Shown here piece by piece: positions 53,778 to 62,240 of a stretch of DNA of 62,358 nt. Each line of letters opens with the position of its first letter. Position 1 is the first letter of the stretch. Origin of the DNA: an uncultured Johnsonella sp. (GTDB lineage Bacteria > Bacillota > Clostridia > Lachnospirales > Lachnospiraceae); contig CAAFUL010000075.1 in NCBI GenBank assembly GCA_900766185.1, positions 1 to 62,358 of the forward strand, read 5' to 3'. The translations under genes were made by a program, and so were the position numbers. Under the pieces are notes generated by a model that was not told where the DNA came from, searched no databases, and saw only the letters and a list, made by a program, of their open reading frames with translations.

Positions 53778-56300
53778 TTAATTAATAGAAAATACTATAT
53801 CATTACTTTGTTTTGCCGCTTCAGGATCTGATGCTATGTTTTCGCCAAAGCAATCAGACACAAAGGTTGAAAAATAGTCCATTAATTTATATATCTCCAT
53901 AAGTTTTCTAAGCATTGTTGATACTGCTTTTCCATGCATAGAGTTTTCAATGGAACTTCTTACAAATATTATTTCAGTCTTACATTTATCAATAAGTTGC
54001 AGTATAACTTGCTGAGTTCGCACAATATCATCAAGTTCAAAAGCTTTATATACTCCAAGTTCTATTATTTTTTTAAGATCCGGTTCTATTTGATTCATTT
54101 TACCCTTGATCTTTTTTGAAGTTTCTATTGCAGTATCTATGCGGTTCATTGCACTTCTTACTGTTGAAGCTGCTTTACTGATTCCATCCACAACATTAGG
54201 ATCGTAAAGATCTTCCAAGTTTCCCCATTTATAGTCATAGTACTTTGTTACAGTATATGAGCCGCATTCATCATAATGTGTCACCTGATAAGACTCTTCT
54301 ACCATAACAGTATAATCAAAGGTTTCGTTTACATCTTTTACGGCAGTATTGAATTTCTTTGCTACATTAAGCCATTTTTCCAAATTACTTTCAAGAGTTC
54401 CCAAAGAGTTCTCGTATACCTCTGCAACTTTCTTGGCATAATCCTTACTGTTTTTTTCTACTTGCAAATCAAAAGCTTGTAGTACATCTTTAACATCATC
54501 CAATATTCCGTCTCTACTCAAATAAGCTTCGTAATTTTGCGGAATAGTTGATAACGGAGCCTCAAATTTAATATCTTCTCCCATACGGATACTTCTTCCT
54601 AAATGAATATCTTCATTATAAAAATTGGTAGCAACTGAGTCAATCAAACTTATTGTATTCATTAATGCTTTCTGTAATTCTAAAATATTATTTTGTTCAA
54701 CCGACAAAACAGATTCAACTGCTTGAGCTATTCCATCTTCCTTGCCGGTTCTTAAACCATCACCCTCAAAAGTTTGATCACTTGACCTTAATAATTCCAG
54801 TGTAGCATTTTCTACAGTTCCCCATGCTCTTACAACTTCCGGTCTTCCTCCAAAAACAGTTGAAGTACCTGCACTTTTTTCAACATTGCAAAATTCTGAT
54901 ACCTCTTTTGCATTGATAGCTAATGACTCTAAATATGTATTATATATGTCATAATACTCTGTATTTCCGTTTACGCTTGCAACCTGATTAGCTTCAAATA
55001 CTCCTATATTAACATATGTTCTTGTACTTAGTTGCTCATATACATACTTATTTTCTATTATAACCCCAAGTGAATCCTCAATACTGTCTAAAATAAAAGG
55101 CATACCCTCTTCTTTAAACAATTCCTTTATACTCTCCGATATTTCTTCTTTTCTTGTATCAAAGTCAATTCTTACTGATTGATTTTTGTCGATACATAAG
55201 CTGCATAAATTCAATATTACAAGTAGATCAAAGACCATATACTGACTTAGATTATTTGACAGATTAATTAAATCATTGAAGTTGACAGTTATAGGCTCTC
55301 CATTCCAATCCAAATTCCCGGGAGTGATAGAAAACAAATTTTGAGGAGTAAAATGCAACCTTGTAAGTTCTGTTTCTCCATTAAGTCCCATATTTATAAA
55401 TATATCATTATGCAAACCGTTTGCTCTAAATATTAAGTCTTCTTTTTCATCGTCATTGATATCAAATCTTTGCACTTTTGACTTGGGAACGATTATTGCA
55501 CCAGTTTTGTCAAGCAGATTTCCGTCCCTATCAAATACATATCCGCCCCAAAGGTGCTGTGAAATCTCATGAAATAGGGTCAGATTTTTAGAGTCAACCA
55601 AATATACTTGACCTACGGCATACATTTGATTATACCCTCTGCCTGTCATACTTACAATATCATATATATCAACATAGTTATATATGTTAAAATACAAATC
55701 TGCCACCTGCTCTTTTTGCTCAGGTGTTAAAAATCTATATATATTAGGACCGTTATACAAATAGGCTGCGGCTATTCTTTCGGGATACTTGGTAGATGCC
55801 ATTGCATATTGAGCATTCATTGAGCCTAATGAATGACCATAAATAGTTATTTTAGCATTAGGATACTTTTCCATGATTTCGTCCAGTGTTTGAGCAGCAT
55901 CTTTTAACTGTTGAGGAGGTACTTCAACCATATTTGGATCTTTCTTACCAATAACAATGCGTCTGAAAGGATGTTTTTCATACACTTCATAAGTATCAAC
56001 TACATTTTCTTCTATAGTAGGATTAGTCTTTATCCAGTCTTTACTATTCACTGTAGAGCCTTGGTAAAGTATTGTTATTTCTTTAACCTCAGCATAATCT
56101 TTTGCTGTTGGATTTTCAGGCAAAGCTGTATCTGTTAACACATATGTATCTTCTCCCGAATCTTTACTTATCACTTGGGATACTGTACCAATTTTAATAT
56201 TCTCTCCTTTATATTCTATTTTACAAACACCATTTACCTTATATTTTTTATATTCTGCTCTAGATATTAAAAGTCTTTGTTCATCATTAAATTCTTTCAC
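53778..56300 (-). CDS. Putative type VII-secreted lipase effector, reverse architecture (cassette 1, intact)
   Basis: About 840 residues with a GTG start at 56300 after AAGGAG. Residues 70-260 form a lipase-like alpha/beta-hydrolase: nucleophile elbow IYGHSLG (Ser157), likely acid Asp211 or Asp214 in YVDIYDIV, likely His249 in SQHLWGGYVFD. A short Ca-site-like DINDDEKEDL follows (about 287-296). Residues about 380-840 are mostly helical, with a conserved QVEKNSKDYAKKVAEVYENS. There is no signal peptide. A WXG100 gene and a small membrane-protein gene precede it. N-terminal enzyme plus C-terminal helical targeting resembles staphylococcal TslA. Function is inferred. Confidence 0.7.
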   Translation of the reverse strand: MKEFNDEQRLLISRAEYKKYKVNGVCKIEYKGENIKIGTVSQVISKDSGEDTYVLTDTALPENPTAKDYAEVKEITILYQGSTVNSKDWIKTNPTIEENVVDTYEVYEKHPFRRIVIGKKDPNMVEVPPQQLKDAAQTLDEIMEKYPNAKITIYGHSLGSMNAQYAMASTKYPERIAAAYLYNGPNIYRFLTPEQKEQVADLYFNIYNYVDIYDIVSMTGRGYNQMYAVGQVYLVDSKNLTLFHEISQHLWGGYVFDRDGNLLDKTGAIIVPKSKVQRFDINDDEKEDLIFRANGLHNDIFINMGLNGETELTRLHFTPQNLFSITPGNLDWNGEPITVNFNDLINLSNNLSQYMVFDLLVILNLCSLCIDKNQSVRIDFDTRKEEISESIKELFKEEGMPFILDSIEDSLGVIIENKYVYEQLSTRTYVNIGVFEANQVASVNGNTEYYDIYNTYLESLAINAKEVSEFCNVEKSAGTSTVFGGRPEVVRAWGTVENATLELLRSSDQTFEGDGLRTGKEDGIAQAVESVLSVEQNNILELQKALMNTISLIDSVATNFYNEDIHLGRSIRMGEDIKFEAPLSTIPQNYEAYLSRDGILDDVKDVLQAFDLQVEKNSKDYAKKVAEVYENSLGTLESNLEKWLNVAKKFNTAVKDVNETFDYTVMVEESYQVTHYDECGSYTVTKYYDYKWGNLEDLYDPNVVDGISKAASTVRSAMNRIDTAIETSKKIKGKMNQIEPDLKKIIELGVYKAFELDDIVRTQQVILQLIDKCKTEIIFVRSSIENSMHGKAVSTMLRKLMEIYKLMDYFSTFVSDCFGENIASDPEAAKQSNDIVFSIN

Positions 56301-56302
56301 AA

Positions 56303-56689
56303 TTAATCTTCTCCTTGTAACAATTTATTAAGTTTATATGATATCGAAAAGCTTTCTCTAACTAATTCTCCATTTTTCTTTCCTATTGTAAATCCTACAT
56401 ACAATTCTTTATCTTTATTCATATATACTTCTACCTCAACTCCACCCATAGGATTATGATATACACTGCCGTAATCTATCTTGTAACTTTTAATAACTCC
56501 TTCTTCTGTAAATGCTTTTGGATCTTCTCTTTTTATATACTCCTCTATCAACTCCCTTGCTTCTCTGCTTCTTACCACCATCTGCATTTCTATCTGCATA
56601 CTAAGATACGGCAATATTATTAGCAATATTATTGAAGCTATCACTATTAAAGTGATATGCCATGTTTTTAATTTCTTTTTCTTTTCCAT
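56303..56689 (-). CDS. Small single-pass membrane protein (DUF1310-like), candidate immunity protein of cassette 1
   Basis: This 128-residue protein has a Lys-rich N-terminus, one membrane helix (about 12-30) and an extracytoplasmic domain with EEGVIKSYKIDYGSVYHNPM then GGVEVEVYMNKDKELYV. It resembles DUF1310 proteins of Listeria and streptococci, from memory. It ends two bases before the effector GTG. A homologue occupies the same place in cassette 2. Its outward-facing topology would suit protection against an externally acting lipase, or a role in secretion; neither is shown. Confidence 0.65.
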   Translation of the reverse strand: MEKKKKLKTWHITLIVIASIILLIILPYLSMQIEMQMVVRSREARELIEEYIKREDPKAFTEEGVIKSYKIDYGSVYHNPMGGVEVEVYMNKDKELYVGFTIGKKNGELVRESFSISYKLNKLLQGED

Positions 56690-57337
56690 ATTTCAATCAT
56701 ACTCCTCTATAATTATTATTTATAGATTTTATTTGTTTCACTTATAGTTACTCTATATTCACCTCCTGACCATAATATATTTTGTTTTCCAGCTCATTCC
56801 CACTAACTTTCATCACATTCTCATATCTCTATGTATGAAGTATATGCATTTTTACAGGTTTAAGATATGGTTTGTTAGAAATATAAGGATTCTTGTATGA
56901 TCTTGATTGCTTATCCTCATATCTAGAACAATCTGTTCTACAAGCTGCTTGTTTAGTCTTAAATTTGAATCTTAACTTGTTACCAAATCGCCGTACAAAC
57001 CCATAAAAGCTAATATTTAGGCTAAACTTAGCCAAACCTACACTTTCAGAATAGAGACGAAGTACAAAAAAGCTGTTATCATTTAAGTCTATATAAAGTA
57101 TAAAATTAGTTCTTACTTAATTTTCAAGAAGCATAAGTGTCTTTTAACTTATTAGCCTTATGAATATAATACATCTCATGTACTTCTTCTTTTATCATTG
57201 TCTAAGACTTCCTATACCCCAAAATTGACTAAGCATCTTATTATCGTGAGAAACTTGAGCATTATAATTAAAAAACACATCGTTTCTTAGTTATTGTTCT
57301 TGTCAGCTATCTTATTTACACACATTGCTCTAACACA
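56690..57337. other. Spacer within cassette 1
   Basis: This stretch of about 650 bases lies between the small membrane protein and the WXG100 terminator. The corresponding gap in cassette 2 is only about 35 bases, so extra DNA is present here. A weak 68-codon minus-strand frame (56829-57035) rich in Arg, Lys and Cys is not recognisable and may be a gene remnant. Confidence 0.35.
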
Positions 57338-57340
57338 AAA

Positions 57341-57370
57341 GGGACCGGGGCGTTACCCCAATCCCCTTTT
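57341..57370 (-). terminator. Hairpin directly after the cassette 1 WXG100 gene
   Basis: In the minus-strand transcript GGGATTGGGG pairs with CCCCGGTCCC, using two G-U pairs, with a 5-base loop and a TTTTGTG tail. The same changes would be mismatches in plus-strand RNA, which supports the minus-strand RNA being the functional one. The cassette 2 version at 61294-61334 is a perfect 18-bp stem. Confidence 0.7.
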
Positions 57371-57401
57371 TTTATTTTACAAACCTTTTACTGTCCAAGT
57401 C

Positions 57402-57701
57402 CTAACCGTTAAGTCCGAAGTTACGGGACAGTGCCTCATCATGTTGCTGCATAGCCTCAGCGGTCTTGGTAAGCTGAGTATTGATCTGCTGTAAAAGCTC
57501 TGCAAATTGGGTTACCTTAGGTTTCAGTTCGTTAAACTGTGCGTCAAAGCCTTGAAATGCGGCACCTTCCCATTCGCTGCGAAGTTGCTCTTGGAGATTG
57601 CTTAGATTGGAAAGTATGGTATTAACATCATTAGATGCCTTTCCATACTCGTTAGCTCTGGTTTGAAGTGTCTCAGGTGATACTCTTATCTGACCTGCCA
57701 T
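57402..57701 (-). CDS. WXG100-family protein (ESAT-6-like), cassette 1
   Basis: This 99-residue helix-turn-helix hairpin protein has the W-x-G motif at the turn (Trp44-Glu-Gly46 in RSEWEGAAFQGF), the hallmark of type VII secretion substrates and partners. It opens MAGQIRVSPETLQTRANEYG. The ribosome-binding site is AAGGAGG with a TTGCCA-17-TACAAT promoter upstream. It is identical in protein sequence to the cassette 2 copy. It probably pairs with the effector's C-terminal helices for export, with the strong hairpin just downstream limiting effector expression. Confidence 0.92.
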   Translation of the reverse strand: MAGQIRVSPETLQTRANEYGKASNDVNTILSNLSNLQEQLRSEWEGAAFQGFDAQFNELKPKVTQFAELLQQINTQLTKTAEAMQQHDEALSRNFGLNG

Positions 57702-57793
57702 AAAACTGCCTCCTTACATAAAAATATTTACAAAATAATACTGAGATTTAATAAGTAGACCTACAAGGCATATAACTTATTAATCATATAAAA

Positions 57794-57822
57794 ATTGTAA
57801 CATATATACAAAATAATGGCAA
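57794..57822 (-). promoter_or_regulatory. Promoter of cassette 1 WXG100
   Basis: On the minus strand TTGCCA (57822-57817) and TACAAT (57799-57794) are separated by 17 bases, about 95 bases upstream of the WXG100 start. It matches the cassette 2 promoter in spacing and -35 sequence. Confidence 0.65.
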
Positions 57823-57907
57823 GTGAAAAAAAAACTATAACAATATATACATAATTTAAAAAATAATTAATGTATAGTATAATAGATAAAAAATAATTGT
57901 AATTTCC

Positions 57908-58285
57908 ATGGAGGGACATATGGACAAAAAAATTATAGCAGTATACTTGGCAATTTTGCTTTTACTTACATCATTTATGGCTTATTTGGGTATAGTACCT
58001 CCCAAACCCATATCCTCTCCAAAAGGCAATAAAGATATTATATATAAAGATATAAGAATCACCTTTGTAAATGAAGTTTTAGGCGACACCTACAATGATG
58101 GTGATATACATCCGGCAAGAAATTTAAACAACAAGTTTTAAAGAAGACAATGACTATAATATAGAATTGGTAAATAGAAGTATAGCGGAAAACGGATTAA
58201 AAAAGTAAGTATTATAGGTGATTTATACAATGCACAATCAAAGATGTTTGAAGTGGTTGAAAGAGAACATAGGACTATAAAAAAA
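57908..58285 (+). pseudogene. Degenerate plus-strand gene between cassettes, N-terminal membrane segment
   Basis: The frame opens MDKKIIAVYLAILLLLTSFM with a membrane helix, continues to NNKF and stops at 58139. Further coding-like pieces follow in other frames: DYNIELVNRSIAENGLKK, then SIIGDLYNAQSKMFEVVERE. The last piece matches the better-preserved frame at 61876-62034, so this is a decayed gene convergent with the cassette 2 effector. It has an RBS-like GGAGG. Its function is not recognised; it might be an accessory or immunity gene. Confidence 0.5.
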
Positions 58286-58359
58286 GCATAATGAAAACTT
58301 ATTACTCCACTTAATTACCCCCATCTAAAATGTAGGTAATTAAGCTGAGATAAAGTTTT

Positions 58360-60877
58360 TTAAGTAAAACTGTTGAGACTGAAATTTGTAGCGCTGCTTT
58401 GAGGAACAGTAGAAGAGGTTTCATCGTTGTAATTATCTCCAAAGCAGTCGGATACAAAGGTTGAGAAGTAACCCAAAAGCGTCTCGATCTGTGAAAGTTT
58501 GGTAAGAATGGTAGTTATAGCCTTACCTTTCATTGAAGCTTTATTTATAGAGTCTATTACAAATCTTATCTGTAATTTACACTTAACTGCAAGTTGCAGT
58601 ACTATTTTTTGGCTTTGCACTACTTCCATTAGATCAAATGCCTTGTATACACCATCTTCTATAATTTTCTTAAGTTCAGGTTCTATGTTGCCCAGTTTAT
58701 CTTTTGCTGTTTTTGAGCTGTTTATTGTGGCTTCTATAATAGGTATTAGAGGAAATATTTTATCAACAGCTTCCGATAAACTAAATGTTAGATTTGGGTT
58801 ATAAAGTTCTACTAAATTGCCCCAAAATTCATCTATGTAATAATATTTTGTAGTTGAAGAACCGTTTGTTGTATATGTAACAGAATGTCTCTTATAGACC
58901 ATAACAGTTTTATTAAAACTATCATATATAGGTCTAGCTTTTTCTTTAAATTTATTTACCATATCAAGCCATACACTTAAGCTGTTTTCGAATTGCCCAA
59001 GACTTTCTCCATATATCTCTACAACTTTTTTAGCATATTCTTTACTGTTTTTTTCTACTTGTATATCAAATGCTTGTAATACATCTTTTACATCGTCAAA
59101 GATCTCACTCCTATTTAAGTAGGCTTCATAACTTTGAGGTACTCCAGATACTGAAGCACCAACAGAAAAGTTCGTGCCTGCTTCCAGTGCATTTCCTAAA
59201 GAACTGTCTTTGTCATCAAAGCTTAAAGTTGTTACAGTCATAAAAGTCTTTAGGTTACTTATAACATTTTGTAATTCTTTTATATTAGCTTCTTCTACTT
59301 CAAGAACATCTGTAATAGATTGCTGTATAGCATCCTCTCTGCCTATTCTTAGTCCGTCCCCTTCAAATACTTGATTACTTGCTTCTAAAAGTTTTTTTTG
59401 AGTCTCTTCGATATTTCTCCAAGACTTAATTACGACTGATTGAGATTCAGAAAAAGTAGAAATATCATCACATTTATCAGCATTACAAATTTCTACCATC
59501 TTAATTGCTTTATCTGTAAGTTCTTTTATAAGTCTGTCATATGGTACTGGAAGATAGTTTCTTCCAAGATAAGTTCTTCCGACATAAGGCATTTCGTCGC
59601 TGGAGAATTTATACAATGATAAAGAGCTATTAACAGATAAAATCTCAAAAATATCTTTATTAGTAATAATTTTTTTTATTGAAGCAGAAAGATTTTCAAA
59701 TATCAAAGGTATATCACATCCTCTAAAAACCTCTTGGATTGATTCGGAAACCTGAGTTTTTCTGTTTTCAAAGTCGTCTTTAATTTTTGAATTTTGCACA
59801 ATACAAAGGTTACAGATGCCGGACATAATTGCTAAACTTATTTCTATATCTGATATAGTATTGGATACAAGTGTGCACAGTAACTCCGGATTTAGTTGTA
59901 TATCAATTTTGTCTTGTCCTAATAATCTATGAAAAGAAGAAAAATATTTTGAAGACAAGTCAAAACTTTGAAGTATAAAAGTACATCCATTGTCTAGTGT
60001 AATTGGTATATTTTTCAAGGTTCCATCCTTACCTATGGTTAAATCAGGTATGCTGTCTTTATCAATGTCAATATAAGAAAAATCATTATATGAGCTTGCT
60101 AATTGACCATTAGGGTAAAGAGTGCTGCCGAAATGATCAAACACATATGCTTTACCCATATGTTGACCTATTGCATCAATTCTTGAATTATCTATAAGAT
60201 GTACTTGACCTATGCTTCTCCATACCTTGTATCCCAGCCCTACTATATCTTTAGTGTCTATAAAAATATGTATTTTAGGTTTTAATTTTTCTCCCTGCAT
60301 GCTTTCTTCAGGAGTTAGAAAAGGACCGGCATTGGGACCGTTATAGGCATTAACTTCCAGAATCCTATCAGGATCCTTGCAGCGACACACTGCAACTTGA
60401 ACACTTGTGCAACTTAGAGAATGTCCATATAAACGAAACTTGGCATTTTGATACTTATCCATACTGACATTTAGAGTATTGGAAGCATCATCAATTTGTT
60501 TGGGTGTTTTTCTTGGGTTGGGATAAACCAAGAATGGATTGCGGGTTAATTCACTAATTGCTATAGAACCGTCAGTAACAACCCAGTCAGTTGGAATATC
60601 ATGCAAGGGGTCATCCATAGTAGATCCCTGATAAAGCATAGTTACTTCTGTAACTTCTGCAAGTTGTCTTGGCGTAGGGTTCTCGGCAATGGCTTATCTG
60701 TTAAAATATAAGTGTCCTCTCCTGAGGGCTTATGTATAACTTCGGCGACATAGCCTACTTTTATTGTTTCATCACCGTCTTTAATTGATATAAGTTCTCC
60801 GATTTTATAATCTCTACCTCCCTCAGGATATTGTTTCATAGCAATTGAAAAGTTTGTTTATCAGTATATTTGCCCAT
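58360..60877 (-). pseudogene. Putative reverse-architecture lipase effector (cassette 2), frameshifted
   Basis: The native start is probably ATG at 60877 (MGKYTDKQTFQL) after GGAGG. It aligns with the cassette 1 effector from its first residues, but two single-base deletions break the frame: one near 60840-60845, just before MKQYPEGGRDYKIG, and one near 60685, between TDKPLP and ENPTPRQLAEVTEV. The remaining 759-residue frame (58360-60639) encodes the lipase domain and C-terminal region. The nucleophile elbow reads LYGHSLS, where Gly is expected at the last position; Asp and His motifs (DTKDIV, GQHMGKAYVFD) persist. Probably inactive. Confidence 0.7.
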
Positions 60878-61256
60878 ATTTTTCCTCCAATAAATTAATA
60901 AGTTCAGGAGAAGGATTGAAAGAACTTACAACAAGACCTCCTCCATTATTAGAACGCAAAGTAGTTATAATATATAAATCACTAAGATTGTTTACATATA
61001 TAAGAAAATCGATGCCTCCCATAGGGTTTTGGGATATGGTTTTTGAATCAATCTCATAACTTTTTATAATGCCATCATCTGTAAATGCATTAGGGTCGTA
61101 TTCTTTTATATTCTTTTCAATTAATTCTGTTATTCTGACACCATACACCGTATCTTTCATATATTGTTTAATTTCTTGCTTTGAAGCTATAAAACATAAC
61201 ATAGGAACTCCTATCAACAATGTTATTATAATTAAAAAAATATATCTTTTCTTCAT
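60861..61256 (-). CDS. Small single-pass membrane protein (DUF1310-like), cassette 2
   Basis: About 131 residues. A membrane helix (about 5-25) and an extracytoplasmic domain with DDGIIKSYEIDSKTISQNPM then GGIDFLIYVNNLSDLYI make it a clear homologue of the 56303-56689 protein, with roughly half of the positions identical by eye in the central block. The second of two adjacent ATGs (61256) is best placed after AAGGAG. Its 3' end overlaps the deduced effector start at 60877. The gene is intact although its neighbouring effector is broken. Confidence 0.65.
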   Translation of the reverse strand: MKKRYIFLIIITLLIGVPMLCFIASKQEIKQYMKDTVYGVRITELIEKNIKEYDPNAFTDDGIIKSYEIDSKTISQNPMGGIDFLIYVNNLSDLYIITTLRSNNGGGLVVSSFNPSPELINLLEEKYGQIY

Positions 61257-61293
61257 CATTGCTCCTTGCAATTATGTATTTCTTCTTCTCTTA

Positions 61294-61334
61294 ACACAAA
61301 GGGGATTGGGGCTTTACCCCAATCCCCTTTGTGT
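61294..61334 (-). terminator. Perfect hairpin after the cassette 2 WXG100 gene
   Basis: ACACAAAGGGGATTGGGG (61294-61311) and CCCCAATCCCCTTTGTGT (61317-61334) form an 18-bp perfect stem with a 5-base loop. It separates WXG100 from the downstream cassette genes, so it may act as an attenuator. Confidence 0.7.
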
Positions 61335-61379
61335 TGGAAAAATATAGTTTTATTTTACAAATCTTTTACTGTCCAAGTC

Positions 61380-61679
61380 TTAACCATTAAGTCCGAAGTT
61401 ACGAGACAGTGCCTCATCATGCTGCTGCATAGCTTCAGCGGTCTTGGTAAGCTGAGTATTGATCTGCTGTAAAAGTTCGGCAAATTGGGTTACCTTAGGT
61501 TTCAGTTCGTTAAACTGTGCGTCAAAGCCTTGGAATGCGGCACCTTCCCATTCGCTGCGAAGTTGCTCTTGGAGATTGCTTAGATTGGAAAGTATGGTAT
61601 TAACATCATTAGATGCCTTTCCATACTCATTAGCTCTGGTTTGAAGTGTCTCAGGTGATACTCTTATCTGACCTGCCAT
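61380..61679 (-). CDS. WXG100-family protein (ESAT-6-like), cassette 2
   Basis: This 99-residue protein is identical at the amino-acid level to the 57402-57701 product, including the W-E-G turn motif; only scattered synonymous differences are visible. AAGGAGG and a TTGCCA-17-TATAAT promoter precede it. The near-identity over the gene, its leader and its promoter, compared with divergence of the downstream genes, suggests recent duplication or gene conversion. Confidence 0.92.
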   Translation of the reverse strand: MAGQIRVSPETLQTRANEYGKASNDVNTILSNLSNLQEQLRSEWEGAAFQGFDAQFNELKPKVTQFAELLQQINTQLTKTAEAMQQHDEALSRNFGLNG

Positions 61680-61771
61680 AAAACTGCCTCCTTATATAAA
61701 AATATTTATAAAATAATACTGAGATTTAATAAGTAGACTTATAAAGTATATAACTTATTAATCGCACAGAA

Positions 61772-61800
61772 ATTATAATATATGCATAAAATAATGGCAA
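61772..61800 (-). promoter_or_regulatory. Promoter of cassette 2 WXG100
   Basis: On the minus strand TTGCCA (61800-61795) and TATAAT (61777-61772) are separated by 17 bases. The boxes are closer to consensus than in cassette 1. Confidence 0.7.
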
Positions 61801-61875
61801 GTAAATTATATATGTATGACAATATATATGTAATTTTTTTAAAAACAATTAATATATAGTATAATAAATGAAAAA

Positions 61876-62034
61876 GGAAGTATCATAGGTGATTTACACA
61901 ATGTACAGTCAAAGATGTTTGATGTGGTTGAAAGAGAAGATAAGACTATAAAAAGATATAATGAAAAACTTATAACGCCGCTTAATTACCCCCATCTCAA
62001 ATGGGGGCAATTAGCTAGGGATAAAGTTTTTTAA
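61876..62034 (+). pseudogene. C-terminal remnant of a plus-strand gene upstream of cassette 2
   Basis: An open frame without a start reads GSIIGDLHNVQSKMFDVVER, then a charged stretch and LNYPHLKWGQLARDKVF, stop at 62032-62034. It matches the tail of the degenerate gene at 57908-58285. Its stop overlaps the stop of the third effector fragment, so the two genes were convergent. The function is unknown. Confidence 0.45.
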
Positions 62035-62240
62035 GTAAAACTGTTGAGACTGAAATTTGCAGCACTGCTTTGTGGAGCGGTAGAAGAGGCTTCTTCGTTG
62101 TAATTATCTCCGAAGCAGTCTGATACAAAGGTGGAAAAATATTCCAAAAGTCGTTCTATCTGCAAAAGTTTAGTAAGAATAGTAGTTATAGTCTGACCTT
62201 TCATGGAAGCATTATTTATAGAGTCTATTACAAATCTTAT
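62031..62240 (-). pseudogene. Third reverse-architecture effector, C-terminal fragment cut by an IS256-like element
   Basis: Seventy codons align with the end of the cassette 2 effector (RFVIDSINNASMKG, then YFSTFVSDCFGDNYN, then SSAANFSLNSFT). Homology ends sharply at 62240 after the bases TCTTATC, where new sequence GAGCTTGTGAAAATTTC begins. The rest of this gene may lie beyond the element outside the window, so a third cassette is likely to have existed. Confidence 0.7.

Noticed and set aside
56829..57035. 68-codon minus-strand open frame rich in Arg/Lys/Cys
   Set aside because: No ribosome-binding site or family resemblance; kept only as part of the spacer description.
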